Shown here: positions 1-9,416 of the stretch, piece by piece | Layout: every line of letters starts with the position of its first letter | Position numbering within the stretch: position 1 is the stretch's first letter | Origin: an uncultured Veillonella sp. | GTDB lineage: Bacteria > Bacillota > Negativicutes > Veillonellales > Veillonellaceae | NCBI GenBank assembly: GCA_934202095.1 | Contig: CAKPXN010000003.1 | Span: 1-64,000 of the forward strand | DNA length: 64,000 nt | Direction of reading: 5' to 3' | Notes under the pieces: generated by a model | The model's input: only the letters and a program-made list of their open reading frames with translations | The model's database searches: none | What the model was told of the DNA's origin: nothing | Made by a program: the position numbers and the translations under genes

Positions 1-288
1 CATATTAATAATAGTTATCAACATATGAAAAAGTTTATACAACTATATTCTATATTTTAATGTAATATTCATTTTGAGCAAAACTCATAACAAATAGAAC
101 TATATGTATAATGCGTATAATTACAAGCTATTAATTAAATTGTATAAATGTTAGAATATACATATAGATAAAGAATACGCCTAACTAAATGAGATAGCTA
201 TCAATTACTAAAGGGGTATACATCTTATATTTATGTATATGATTCACATTTATTTAAATTACATTTGTCATTGTAGGAGGATCATATT
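1..288 (+). other. AT-rich region upstream of ornithine decarboxylase
   Basis: Very AT-rich DNA with no coding potential that I can support. It contains TATAAT-like hexamers at 107-112 and 116-121, but neither has a convincing -35 at normal spacing, so I do not name a promoter. A good ribosome binding site (AGGAGG) lies just before the ATG at 289. No riboswitch is recognisable. Confidence 0.4.
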
Positions 289-2463
289 ATGAAACATATG
301 AAGGTCGCATTTTCTCATAAGGCACAATATTACTTTGGCCCTTTAGAAGGTCGTACAAGTGTAGATTTAAGTCAAACTGATTTTACTGACATAGCAGCTA
401 TCGTTATTAGTGAAAATGATACAGCTATTTTAGATAATGAAACTGTAAAATCTTTTGGTATCCCTATTTTCTTAGTTGTTTTTGATAATTCTGTTGATAT
501 TGATCAATTCATGGGGAAAGTGGAACGTGTAATTGATGGTTCTAGTACAAACTTTGACTTGTATAAACGTCAAATAGAGGCTGCTGCAGATAAATATGAA
601 GAATCTACATTGCCTCCATTCTTTAAAGCATTAGCAGATTATGTAGAGGAAGGCAATTCTCAATTTGATTGCCCAGGTCATCAAGGTGGTCAATTCTACT
701 GTAAACATCCAGCAGGTCGTGCATTCTACGATTTCTACGGCGAAAACGTGTTCCGTTCTGACCTTTGTAATGCGGACGTTGCATTAGGCGACTTATTAAT
801 CCATGAAGGCCCAGCCTGCGCAGCTCAACAACATGCAGCGCAAGTATATAATGCAGATAAAACGTATTTCGTATTAAATGGTACATCTTCATCCAATAAG
901 GTTGTATTGAATGCTCTATTAACACCTGGCGATATCGTTTTATATGACCGTAATAACCATAAATCTATTTGCCATGGTGCTCTTGTTATGGCTGGTGCAA
1001 CACCTGTATACCTTGAAACAGCTCGTAACCCATTCGGTTCTATCGGCGGTATTTTGGAACACTGCTTTGACGAAAAATACATTCGTGATTTGATTGCTGA
1101 AAAAGACCCAGAAAAAGCAAAAGCTGAACGTCCTATCCGCTTGGCTGTTATCCAATTAGGTACATACGATGGTACTATTTACAATGCTCGTCAAGTTGTT
1201 GATAAAATTGGTCACCTTTGCGATTACATCTTCTTTGACTCCGCATGGGTTGGTTATGAACAATTTATCCCTATGATGAAAGATTGCAGTCCATTACTTT
1301 TGGAATTAGGTCCTAATGACCCAGGTGTATTAGTAACTCAATCCGTTCATAAACAACAAGCTGGTTTCTCTCAAACATCTCAAATCCACAAAAAAGATAA
1401 ACACGTTAAAGGTCAAGATCGTTATGTAAACCATAAACGTCTTAACAATGCATTTATGATGCACGCTTCCACATCTCCATTCTATCCATTATTCGCAGCA
1501 CTTGACGTGAATGCGAAGATGCATGAAGGCGAAGCTGGTAAGAAGTTATGGATTGACTGTGTAGAAACAGTTATTGATGCTCGTAAATCTGTATTGAAAC
1601 ATTGTAAATACCTTCGTCCATTAGTACCTCCTGTTGTACATGGTAAAAAATGGGAAGATGGGGATACAAAAGCAATGGCTCAAGATGTGGAATACTTCGC
1701 ATTCGAACCTAATGCTAAATGGCATTCCTTCAAAGGCTACGGTAAAGGCCAATACTTTATCGATCCTTGCAAGTTCCAATTGATTACACCTGGTATCAAT
1801 GTAGAAACTGGTGAATACGAAGATTTCGGTATTCCTGCCAATATTCTTGCAAACTACTTGCGTGAAAATGGTATCATTCCTGAAAAATGTGACTTGAACA
1901 CAATTTTATTCTTGATGACACCAGCAGAATCCAAAACTAAGATGGATGATTTAGTTGCACAATTGATTCGCTTTGAAGAATTAATTGAAGCTGATGCACC
2001 TATGCAAGATGTTTTACCATCGATTTACTATGCTAATATCGATAAGTATAAAGGTTATCATATCCGTCAATTATGCCAAGAAATGCATGATTTCTACAAG
2101 GATAGACAAGTTAGTACATTACAAGAACGCTTGTTCTTACATGACTACTTCCCAGAATATGTATTGAATCCTCAAGATGCAAACTTTGAATTCCAACGTG
2201 GTAAAGGCGAACTTGTACCATTAGATGAAGCTGAAGGCCGCATTGCTCTTGAAGGCGCTCTTCCTTATCCTCCTGGAGTATTGTGTGTACAACCTGGTGA
2301 ACGTTGGTCCAAGACTGCTTGTGATTACTTCTTAGCACTACAAGAAGGCATCAACAAGTTACCTGGCTTTGCTCCTGAAATTCAAGGCGTATACATTACA
2401 CCACAACCAGATGGAACTAAAAAAGCATATGGCTATGTATTGAAAAAAGAATTTGAAAAATAA
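289..2463 (+). CDS. speF: Ornithine decarboxylase, PLP-dependent, large prokaryotic type
   Basis: Converts ornithine to putrescine and CO2 in the cytoplasm. The 724-aa length matches the bacterial biodegradative/biosynthetic decarboxylases (about 710-730 aa). It has an N-terminal wing domain (about residues 1-100), a PLP fold-type I core and a C-terminal domain. The cofactor lysine is visible in SVHKQQAGFSQ at Lys355, followed by the family's SQIHK. The next gene is a putrescine/ornithine antiporter, the classic acid-response pair. A role in supplying putrescine for peptidoglycan decoration is possible because this lineage carries polyamines in its cell wall, but that is inference. Lysine decarboxylase activity, alone or as well, cannot be excluded from sequence. 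The start has a strong RBS. Confidence 0.93.
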   Translation: MKHMKVAFSHKAQYYFGPLEGRTSVDLSQTDFTDIAAIVISENDTAILDNETVKSFGIPIFLVVFDNSVDIDQFMGKVERVIDGSSTNFDLYKRQIEAAADKYEESTLPPFFKALADYVEEGNSQFDCPGHQGGQFYCKHPAGRAFYDFYGENVFRSDLCNADVALGDLLIHEGPACAAQQHAAQVYNADKTYFVLNGTSSSNKVVLNALLTPGDIVLYDRNNHKSICHGALVMAGATPVYLETARNPFGSIGGILEHCFDEKYIRDLIAEKDPEKAKAERPIRLAVIQLGTYDGTIYNARQVVDKIGHLCDYIFFDSAWVGYEQFIPMMKDCSPLLLELGPNDPGVLVTQSVHKQQAGFSQTSQIHKKDKHVKGQDRYVNHKRLNNAFMMHASTSPFYPLFAALDVNAKMHEGEAGKKLWIDCVETVIDARKSVLKHCKYLRPLVPPVVHGKKWEDGDTKAMAQDVEYFAFEPNAKWHSFKGYGKGQYFIDPCKFQLITPGINVETGEYEDFGIPANILANYLRENGIIPEKCDLNTILFLMTPAESKTKMDDLVAQLIRFEELIEADAPMQDVLPSIYYANIDKYKGYHIRQLCQEMHDFYKDRQVSTLQERLFLHDYFPEYVLNPQDANFEFQRGKGELVPLDEAEGRIALEGALPYPPGVLCVQPGERWSKTACDYFLALQEGINKLPGFAPEIQGVYITPQPDGTKKAYGYVLKKEFEK

Positions 2464-2468
2464 CACTA

Positions 2469-2504
2469 TTGTGTGCCGTCAGAGTTTCTCTGACGGCGCC
2501 ACAA
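2469..2504 (+). promoter_or_regulatory. Intercistronic hairpin between speF and potE
   Basis: A perfect 9-bp stem (GCCGTCAGA at 2475-2483 with TCTGACGGC at 2489-2497) is extended outward by TTGTG/CACAA. No T-run follows, so it looks like an mRNA-stabilising or partial-termination hairpin inside a two-gene operon. It is not a classical terminator. Confidence 0.5.
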
Positions 2505-2526
2505 TCAATAAAAAGGTGGTAAAACT

Positions 2527-3846
2527 ATGAGTACAGGCAAAAATAAGATGTCCGTATTGCAGCTGACAATTTTAACAGCTGTAAATATGATGGGCTCCGG
2601 TATTATCATGTTGCCAACAAAGTTGGCACAGGTAGGTGCTCTTTCAATCGTATCTTGGTTGATTACAGCCGTAGGCTCCATGTGTTTGGCATACGCATTT
2701 GCTAAATGTGGTATGTATGGACGCAAGGGTGGCGGCATGGGTGGCTATGCTGAATATTCCTTCGGTAAAGCGGGGAACTTTATGGCAAACTACACCTATG
2801 GTGTATCTCTTTTGATTGCTAATATTGCGATTGCTATTTCCGCTGTAGGGTATGCAGCAACCTTTGCTGATGCAACATTAACACCGTTAATGACTGGTAT
2901 TTATACAATTTTTACATTATGGCTTGCAACAGTATTGAATTTTGGTGGTGCTAGTATTACAGGTCGTGTATCTAGCTTTACCGTATGGGGCGTTATTGCA
3001 CCAGTACTTGTAATTAGTACTGTAGGTTGGGCATATTTCTCCGCAGATATGTATGTAGCAAACTGGAATGTCAACAATATGCCATTTGGCGAAGCTGCTA
3101 CAAACTCCATCGCTATGACGTTGTGGGCTTTCCTTGGCCTAGAATCCGCATGTGCTAACGCTGATGCTGTAGATAATCCAGAAAAGAATGTACCAAAAGC
3201 CGTTCTTGGTGGTACATTAGGCGCTGCTGCAATTTACATTATTTCCACTAATATGATGTTTGGTATCGTACCAGCGAGCGAACTTGTTAACAGTAATGCA
3301 CCATTTGGTTTAGCATTCGCATCCATGTTCAATGGTACAGTTGGTAAAATCGTTATGGGCCTTATGGTTATGTCTTGCTTCGGCTCCTTGCTTGGTTGGC
3401 AGTTCACGATTGCGAACGTATTTAAAGGTGCCGCTGATGAAGGTTACTTCCCTAAATTGTTCAGCAAAATTACATCTAAAGATGCTCCAGTAGTTGGTAT
3501 GGTAACAATTACTATCTTGCAATCTCTTTTGAGTTTGATGACAATTAGTCCTTCCTTAAGTGAACAATTCGAAACATTGGTTAATTTGGCCGTTGTAACG
3601 AATATTATTCCTTATCTATTATCCATGGGTGCCGTTATCGTATTGATGAAAGCTGCAAAACGTGCTGGTAGTGAACTTAAAGGTACGACATTTATTGCCT
3701 TTATCGGTTCCTTATATAGCTTATATGCATTGTATGCATCCGGTTTTGAAGCTATGACATACGGTTCTATTGTAACCTTTGCAGGTTGGACATTATACGG
3801 TTTCGTATCCGATCGTTTTGATTTAGAACATAATATTGGTAAATAG
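2527..3846 (+). CDS. potE: Putrescine/ornithine antiporter (APC superfamily)
   Basis: Inner-membrane exchanger of 439 aa with about 12 hydrophobic segments. The N-terminal TM1 contains the APC-family GSGIIMLP motif (about residues 23-30), which forms the unwound substrate-binding helix. Its length equals that of E. coli PotE (439 aa). It lies 63 bp downstream of the ornithine decarboxylase behind an AAGGTGG ribosome binding site, so the pair should import ornithine and export putrescine, consuming a proton at each decarboxylation. Substrate choice is inferred from the neighbour. Cadaverine/lysine exchange is the main alternative. Confidence 0.88.
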   Translation: MSTGKNKMSVLQLTILTAVNMMGSGIIMLPTKLAQVGALSIVSWLITAVGSMCLAYAFAKCGMYGRKGGGMGGYAEYSFGKAGNFMANYTYGVSLLIANIAIAISAVGYAATFADATLTPLMTGIYTIFTLWLATVLNFGGASITGRVSSFTVWGVIAPVLVISTVGWAYFSADMYVANWNVNNMPFGEAATNSIAMTLWAFLGLESACANADAVDNPEKNVPKAVLGGTLGAAAIYIISTNMMFGIVPASELVNSNAPFGLAFASMFNGTVGKIVMGLMVMSCFGSLLGWQFTIANVFKGAADEGYFPKLFSKITSKDAPVVGMVTITILQSLLSLMTISPSLSEQFETLVNLAVVTNIIPYLLSMGAVIVLMKAAKRAGSELKGTTFIAFIGSLYSLYALYASGFEAMTYGSIVTFAGWTLYGFVSDRFDLEHNIGK

Positions 3847-3897
3847 TATAATTAAGCTTTTGTTATAACAACTCTTGCGATACTATCTCCTTTGAGT

Positions 3898-3946
3898 AGC
3901 CCTCTGCTATTAGAAGTATAGAATTCTAATAGTAGAGGGCTTTTTC
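3898..3946 (+). terminator. Rho-independent terminator after potE
   Basis: A long stem (AGCCCTCTGCTATTAGAA at 3898-3915 against its complement ending at 3941, near-perfect) is followed by TTTTTCT. It closes the speF-potE operon. Confidence 0.9.
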
Positions 3947-3954
3947 TCTGAAAT

Positions 3955-3983
3955 TTTAAAAATATTCTATATTGGAGTATAAT
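3955..3983 (+). promoter_or_regulatory. Putative sigma-A promoter for the CDF transporter
   Basis: TTTAAA (3955-3960), a 17-bp spacer and a consensus TATAAT (3978-3983). It sits between the potE terminator and the next start codon. The -35 is weak but the spacing is ideal. Confidence 0.5.
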
Positions 3984-4013
3984 AAGAGAATATAGGTATT
4001 TAAGGGGGTAATT

Positions 4014-4967
4014 ATGGATATATTAGCTGCAAGGCGTTCCATAGAACAACGATTACTAAAGCAATCCGTTGCATTAATGTCGTTGGTGGCCGTTAGTGGT
4101 ACTATTATGGGTGTAATTACTGGTTCTAGTGCCGTATTATTAGATGGTATATTTTCATTCATCGATGTAATCATTAAGATTATGATGCTAATGACGGCCA
4201 AATTGGTAGCACGCGAAACAAGTAAACGGTTCCAGTTTGGATATTGGCAATTTGAGCCTCTCGTGCTCGTTGTGGAAGGATTCTTTATCCTATTAATCGT
4301 ATTATACGCATTGATTAGTGGTATAGGGGATTTACTAAATGGTGGTCGCCATGTTGATTTTGGTATAGCTATTTACTATGCTATTTTCTTTACTATAGCC
4401 GATACAGCCTATTATTTTTATGTACATCGCATTAATAAAAGCTTACAATCGAATCTAATCAAGTTTGATAATGTAAGTTGGTCTGTTGACGCGTGGCTCG
4501 AGGCAGCCATCCTCATCAGCTTTATAGCCGCTATCCTGTTAGAGAATACATCGTATAATTATTTGGCGGTTTATATTGACCCTATTGTTTTAATTGTATT
4601 ATCATTGCAAATGATTCCGTCGGTTATTAAGATTCTTGTACCTTCTACAAAACAAATCTTGGGGTGGGCGCCTTCATCCTTGCATGATGAGGTACAAGAA
4701 ATCATGGATCGTTTTATGGAAAAATATTCATTTAAGGATTATGTGACGAGTGTACAGGCTTATGGTAACTCGCGCATCATAGAGATTGATATTCTTGTGC
4801 CTAAGAAGTTTCCTTATCAAACGATAGCTGAACTTGATCGTATTCGAAATGAAATCGATGAAGAAATCGGAGGTAACCCGACGGAAAAGTGGGTTACCAT
4901 TTCCTTTACTGCTACTCGTAAATGGATGGCTAAGGATTATCTTCTCGACGAAGAAGATGATGAATAA
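4014..4967 (+). CDS. Divergent cation diffusion facilitator (CDF) family transporter
   Basis: Inner-membrane protein of 317 aa with about six TM segments and a cytoplasmic C-terminal domain (about residues 215-300), the CDF layout for divalent metal efflux. In TM2 the metal-site region reads DGIFSFID (Asp44, Asp51), and in TM5 it reads SVDAWLE. The usual D/HxxxD pairs are therefore replaced by DxxxS and DxxxE patterns. This fits the predicted Co/Zn/Cd transporter branch rather than the canonical ZitB/YiiP group. The metal specificity cannot be read from this. The C-terminus is acidic (DEEDDE). It has its own promoter after the potE terminator, with serS 72 bp downstream. RBS is AAGGGGG. Confidence 0.75.
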   Translation: MDILAARRSIEQRLLKQSVALMSLVAVSGTIMGVITGSSAVLLDGIFSFIDVIIKIMMLMTAKLVARETSKRFQFGYWQFEPLVLVVEGFFILLIVLYALISGIGDLLNGGRHVDFGIAIYYAIFFTIADTAYYFYVHRINKSLQSNLIKFDNVSWSVDAWLEAAILISFIAAILLENTSYNYLAVYIDPIVLIVLSLQMIPSVIKILVPSTKQILGWAPSSLHDEVQEIMDRFMEKYSFKDYVTSVQAYGNSRIIEIDILVPKKFPYQTIAELDRIRNEIDEEIGGNPTEKWVTISFTATRKWMAKDYLLDEEDDE

Positions 4968-5039
4968 TACTATATTTTATGGTATACTTAAATGTATTAA
5001 AATACTAAATTGTACGACATAATAGAAGAGGCTGATACT

Positions 5040-6320
5040 ATGTTAGATTTGAAATTTGTTCGAGAAAATCTCGAACTAGTAAAACAAAATTTGGATAATC
5101 GTCATACAAAGGGTGATCTTGACACCTTTGTTGTTGCGTATGATGAACGAAAACAATTGATTCAAAAGGTTGAAGAATTAAAGGCATTACGTAATTCTGT
5201 AACAGAAGAAATCAGCCAATTAAAACGCAATAAAGAAAATGTAGATGATAAAATTGCAGAAATGAAACGCGTTGGCGATGAAATTTCTGGATTAGATGAT
5301 CGCATTCGCGAAGTAGAAGAATCTTTGCGCAATGCTGCATTGATGTTGCCAAATATGTGTGATGCATCTGTTCCTGTTGGTGCTGATGAAGACGAAAATG
5401 TGGAACAACGTAAATGGGGCGAACCACGTCAATTTGATTTTGAACCAAAAGCGCATTGGGATATCGGCGAAGAATTAGATATTCTTGATTTTAACCGTGC
5501 TGTAAAAATGTCCGGTGCTCGTTTTACCGTATATAAAGGCTTAGGTGCTCGTTTAGAACGTGCCCTTATTAACTTCATGGTTGATCTTCATGTTGATAAA
5601 CAAGGCTATACAGAAATGATGACACCGTATATGGTAACCCGTGAAACCTTGACTGGTACAGGTCAATTACCTAAATTTGCAGAAGATATGTACCATGTAG
5701 AAGATACAGAATACTTCTTAATTCCTACTGCAGAGGTTACATTGACAAACTATCACAGTGGTGAAATCTTGAGCGAAGATGAATTGCCTAAATATTACAC
5801 TGCATTTACTGCATGTTTCCGTGCTGAAGCAGGTTCAGCTGGTCGTGATACACGTGGCTTGATTCGTCAACATCAATTTAACAAGGTAGAAATGGTTAAA
5901 CTTTCAAAACCAGAAGATTCTTGGAATGAATTAGAAAAATTAACAGATAATGCAGAAGAAGTATTACGCCTATTAGAATTACCATTCCGTGTTATCACAT
6001 TGTGTACTGGTGATATCGGTTTTGGTTCTGCTAAAACATATGACGTAGAAGTATGGATGCCTGCACAAAATAAATATAGAGAGATTTCTTCTTGCTCCAA
6101 TATGACCGATTTTCAAGCACGTCGTGCAAACATTAAATTCCGTCGTGGCCCTAAAGGCAAACCTGAATTCGTTCATACATTGAATGGTTCTGGCCTTGCA
6201 GTAGGTCGTACCGTAGCGGCAATTTTGGAAAATAATCAACAACCAGATGGTTCCGTTGTGATTCCTAAGGTGTTGGTTCCATACATGGGCGGCGTAGAAA
6301 AAATTACGCCTGCCAAATAA
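5040..6320 (+). CDS. serS: Seryl-tRNA synthetase
   Basis: Charges tRNA-Ser in the cytoplasm. The protein is 426 aa, typical for bacterial SerRS. The N-terminal coiled-coil tRNA-binding arm spans about residues 25-105. Class II motif 2 is visible in [14 protein letters not shown], and motif 3 in [19 protein letters not shown] start at ATG 5040, where an AGAAGAGG ribosome binding site lies 8 nt upstream and the protein begins [10 protein letters not shown] as in the family. An in-frame ATG at 5010 lacks an RBS. No T-box leader is seen. The aldolase gene follows after 9 bp, so co-transcription is likely. Confidence 0.97.
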   Translation: MLDLKFVRENLELVKQNLDNRHTKGDLDTFVVAYDERKQLIQKVEELKALRNSVTEEISQLKRNKENVDDKIAEMKRVGDEISGLDDRIREVEESLRNAALMLPNMCDASVPVGADEDENVEQRKWGEPRQFDFEPKAHWDIGEELDILDFNRAVKMSGARFTVYKGLGARLERALINFMVDLHVDKQGYTEMMTPYMVTRETLTGTGQLPKFAEDMYHVEDTEYFLIPTAEVTLTNYHSGEILSEDELPKYYTAFTACFRAEAGSAGRDTRGLIRQHQFNKVEMVKLSKPEDSWNELEKLTDNAEEVLRLLELPFRVITLCTGDIGFGSAKTYDVEVWMPAQNKYREISSCSNMTDFQARRANIKFRRGPKGKPEFVHTLNGSGLAVGRTVAAILENNQQPDGSVVIPKVLVPYMGGVEKITPAK

Positions 6321-6329
6321 GGAGGTCCC

Positions 6330-6974
6330 ATGAAATTCTTTATAGATACAGCCGAATTTAGTGAAATTAAAGATGCTTACTCTTATGGCTTTATCGACGG
6401 GGTAACGACAAACCCATCCCTAATTGTGAAGGCTAAACGCGACTTAAAACAAGTCATTAAAGAAATCGCAGATCTTGTAGAGGGCCCTGTGAGTGCAGAG
6501 GTTATTGCTAGTGATGCACCGAGTATGATTGAAGAAGCGCATGAGCTTGTAAAACTAGGCTCTAATGTGGTTGTTAAAATCCCGATGACTCCAGAAGGCT
6601 TAAAAGCCGTTGCAGTGCTTTCAAAAGAAGGCATTAAGACAAATGTAACATTGATTTTCTCTGCTAATCAAGCATTATTAGCGGCTCGCGCTGGTGCTAC
6701 ATTTGTGAGCCCTTTTGTAGGACGCATTGACGATATTAGCATGGATGGATTGACATTAATTCAAGACATTGCGGATATCTTTGCTATTCACGGTATTAAT
6801 ACTGAAATTATCGCTGCTAGCGTACGTACACCATTGCATATTTTACAATGTGCGAAAGCTGGTGCCCATATTGCAACAGTGCCATATAAAGTGTTGTTAC
6901 AAGCTATGAAACATCCATTGACCGATGCAGGTTTAGAAAAATTCATGGCTGATTGGAAACAAGCTAATCAATAA
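6330..6974 (+). CDS. fsa: Fructose-6-phosphate aldolase / transaldolase-like protein
   Basis: Class I aldolase of the small TalC/MipB family. Its 214 aa are much shorter than classical transaldolase and equal the FSA/TalC subgroup. The Schiff-base lysine is Lys83 in VVKIPMT. The N-terminal FFIDTAEF and GVTTNPSL are family signatures. It could act as a transaldolase in the non-oxidative pentose pathway or as a fructose-6-phosphate aldolase, and sequence alone does not separate these reliably. The next gene, glpX (fructose-1,6-bisphosphatase), suggests a gluconeogenic sugar-phosphate role. That would suit a lactate-fermenting organism that must make hexoses. Confidence 0.88.
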   Translation: MKFFIDTAEFSEIKDAYSYGFIDGVTTNPSLIVKAKRDLKQVIKEIADLVEGPVSAEVIASDAPSMIEEAHELVKLGSNVVVKIPMTPEGLKAVAVLSKEGIKTNVTLIFSANQALLAARAGATFVSPFVGRIDDISMDGLTLIQDIADIFAIHGINTEIIAASVRTPLHILQCAKAGAHIATVPYKVLLQAMKHPLTDAGLEKFMADWKQANQ

Positions 6975-7007
6975 GTAATATAAACATCTTTTTAAGGAGG
7001 CCCTAAA

Positions 7008-7970
7008 ATGGATCGTACTTTATCTTTAGAATTTGCTCGTGTAGTCGAAGCAGCTGCACTTCGTAGTGGTCGTTTGTTAGGTCGTGGTCAAAAAGACGAA
7101 GCCGATGGCTTAGCTGTTGATGCAATGCGTCAAGCGTTTGACTCTGTCCGTATTTCCGGTACCGTTGTTATTGGTGAAGGTGAAATCGACGAAGCTCCTA
7201 TGTTATATATTGGTGAACATGTTGGTGCAGGCGGTCCAGAAGTAGATATTGCAGTAGATCCAATCGAAGGCACGAATTTGATTGCCAAAGGCCAAAATGG
7301 TGCTATTGCTGTTATGGCGATTGCTGAAAAGGGTGGCTTGTTACATGCACCTGATATGTACATGGAAAAGATTTGTGTAGGTCCTCGTGGTGCAGGCGCT
7401 ATTGATATTACAAAATCTTTGACCGAAAATATTCAAAACGTAGCTGCAAAGATGGGTCGTAAGGTTGATGAAATCAACTTGGTAATGCTAGACCGTGAAC
7501 GTCATTATGGATTAATGAAGGAAGCTCGTGATCTAGGAGCTCGTATTATGCTTATTTCTGATGGTGATGTTAACCCTGCTATGGAATGTTGTATCGAAGG
7601 TTCTGGCGTACATATGGTTGTCGGTACTGGCGGTGCACCAGAAGGCGTATTAGCAGCAGCAGCACTTAAATGTGCAGGTGGTGATATGCAAGCTCGTTTA
7701 AAACCAGGAAATGATGAAGAAGTTCGTCGTTGTCATGAAATGGGCATCAAGGATGTTAACCAAGTATTGACTCTAGATGATTTGGTTCGCACTGACGATG
7801 TAATCTTTGCTGCTACAGCGATTACACGTGGTAACCTATTGAATCCTATTCAATACTTCCCAGGTGGTGCTCGTACACATACCATTGTGATGCGCTCTAA
7901 AACAGGCACCGTACGCTTCCTTGATACCATTCATAGAGATGAAAAATTGACTACATTGAAAGCACGTTAG
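7008..7970 (+). CDS. glpX: Fructose-1,6-bisphosphatase class II
   Basis: Hydrolyses fructose 1,6-bisphosphate to fructose 6-phosphate, the committed gluconeogenic step. The protein is 320 aa, the family's usual length. The metal-binding motif DPIEGT is at residues 84-89, preceded by GEGEIDEAPM (about 56-65), which carries the acidic metal ligands. It follows the aldolase by 33 bp with an AAGGAGG RBS and ends at a strong terminator, so serS-fsa-glpX is probably one transcript. It might also act on sedoheptulose bisphosphate. There is no sign of truncation. Confidence 0.95.
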   Translation: MDRTLSLEFARVVEAAALRSGRLLGRGQKDEADGLAVDAMRQAFDSVRISGTVVIGEGEIDEAPMLYIGEHVGAGGPEVDIAVDPIEGTNLIAKGQNGAIAVMAIAEKGGLLHAPDMYMEKICVGPRGAGAIDITKSLTENIQNVAAKMGRKVDEINLVMLDRERHYGLMKEARDLGARIMLISDGDVNPAMECCIEGSGVHMVVGTGGAPEGVLAAAALKCAGGDMQARLKPGNDEEVRRCHEMGIKDVNQVLTLDDLVRTDDVIFAATAITRGNLLNPIQYFPGGARTHTIVMRSKTGTVRFLDTIHRDEKLTTLKAR

Positions 7971-8001
7971 TTCTTTTGCTTTCACCATAAAAAATAGTGG
8001 G

Positions 8002-8037
8002 CCCCTAAGATTAGATTGATAATCTTAGGGGTTTTTA
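8002..8037 (+). terminator. Rho-independent terminator after glpX
   Basis: CCCCTAAGATTA (8002-8013) pairs perfectly with TAATCTTAGGGG (8020-8031) across a 6-nt loop, followed by TTTTT. Confidence 0.93.
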
Positions 8038-8038
8038 C

Positions 8039-8068
8039 TTGATGAAAAAGCCTAAAAAATAGTATAAT
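8039..8068 (+). promoter_or_regulatory. Putative sigma-A promoter for murA
   Basis: TTGATG (8039-8044), an 18-bp spacer and a consensus TATAAT (8063-8068). It lies immediately after the glpX terminator and gives a leader of roughly 75 nt before the murA start. Confidence 0.65.
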
Positions 8069-8150
8069 TAACGTTAGTATATAACAGTGTGACGAATATG
8101 GTTATAAGAGAGCATAGCCATTTGATATAAGAAATGTAGGAGGAATTCTT

Positions 8151-9416
8151 TTGGAAAAGCTCGTTATTAAAGGCGGTAATCAGCTGAATGGTCGCGTACG
8201 CGTTAGTAGTGCGAAAAATGCGGTGTTACCTATTATTGCAGCTACGTTATTAGCATCAACGCCGAGTAAATTGTTGGAAATTCCAAATTTAGAGGATGTT
8301 GGTACAATTTCCCAAGTCATTGAGTCCTTGGGCGTTAAGATTACGCGAAACGAAGCTGACGATGAAATTATTTTCGATGCATCTATGTTAACAGCTACGG
8401 AAGCCCCTTATGAATTGGTGCGCAAAATGAGAGCATCCTTCCTCGTAATGGGGCCTTTATTGGCACGTAAAGGTGAAGCAAAAATTTCCATGCCTGGTGG
8501 CTGTGCTATTGGTGCACGTCCTATCGATCTACATTTGAAGGCTTTTGAAGCATTGGGTGCTAAAATTGAAATTACAGAAGATTATGTATATGCACATGCA
8601 CCAGAAGGATTGCAAGGCACTCAAATTTACTTGGATTTTCCAAGTGTAGGAGCTACGGAAAACGTTATTATGGCTGCCTCTATGGCAAAGGGGAAAACGG
8701 TTATTGAAAATGCTGCAGAAGAACCTGAAATCGTTGATTTGGCAACCTTTTTAAATGCAATGGGGGCCAATATTCGTGGTGCAGGTACGAATGTGATTCG
8801 CATCGAAGGTGTAGAATCCTTGCATGGTGCTATTCATACTGTTATTCCTGATCGTATTGAAGCTGGCACATATTTAATTGCCGCTGCTATGGCTGGCGGT
8901 GATGTATTCGTAGAAAATGCCTTACCTGAACATTTGAAACCTGTAGTCGCTAAATTGAAAGAAGCAGGCGTTACAGTAGAAGAAGATATTGATGGTATTC
9001 GCGTGATTAGTACAGGTAAAGATCTGAAGGCTGTAGATATTAAAACATTGCCATACCCTGGATTCCCTACAGATATGCAAGCTCAATTCATGGCATTCAC
9101 TACTATTGCAGAAGGCACTAGTACAGTGACAGAAACTGTATTTGAAAACCGTTTTATGCATGTTGCGGAATTGCGTAAGATGGGAGCTCATATAGATATT
9201 GATAATCGACAAGCTATCGTTGAGGGGATGCCAACCTTACATGGTGCTGTTGTTAATGCAACCGACTTGCGAGCTGGTGCTGCTTTAGTTTGTGCAGGCT
9301 TAGCCGCAGAAGGTACAACAGAGGTAGGTCGTCTACATCATATTGATCGTGGCTATGATGATTTAGTGGGTAAATTGAAAAGGTTAGGTGCCGATATTGT
9401 TCGGGTTGACGAATAA
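8151..9416 (+). CDS. murA: UDP-N-acetylglucosamine 1-carboxyvinyltransferase
   Basis: First committed step of peptidoglycan precursor synthesis: transfers enolpyruvate from PEP to UDP-GlcNAc in the cytoplasm. The 421-aa length is standard. The catalytic loop reads [13 protein letters not shown], with Cys118 being the residue that fosfomycin attacks. KNAVLP near residue 22 is the family's UDP-GlcNAc-binding lysine region. The start codon is TTG at 8151, chosen because AGGAGG lies 7 nt upstream and the protein then begins MEKLVIKGG. The next gene starts within its last codons, so the two are translationally linked. In Bacillus the equivalent murA locus is also followed, after spo genes, by mbl. 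Confidence 0.96.
   Translation: MEKLVIKGGNQLNGRVRVSSAKNAVLPIIAATLLASTPSKLLEIPNLEDVGTISQVIESLGVKITRNEADDEIIFDASMLTATEAPYELVRKMRASFLVMGPLLARKGEAKISMPGGCAIGARPIDLHLKAFEALGAKIEITEDYVYAHAPEGLQGTQIYLDFPSVGATENVIMAASMAKGKTVIENAAEEPEIVDLATFLNAMGANIRGAGTNVIRIEGVESLHGAIHTVIPDRIEAGTYLIAAAMAGGDVFVENALPEHLKPVVAKLKEAGVTVEEDIDGIRVISTGKDLKAVDIKTLPYPGFPTDMQAQFMAFTTIAEGTSTVTETVFENRFMHVAELRKMGAHIDIDNRQAIVEGMPTLHGAVVNATDLRAGAALVCAGLAAEGTTEVGRLHHIDRGYDDLVGKLKRLGADIVRVDE

Noticed and set aside
2469-2504. speF-potE hairpin as a rho-independent terminator
   Set aside because: The stem is strong but is followed by CAATAAAAA with no T-run, so it is listed as an intercistronic hairpin.
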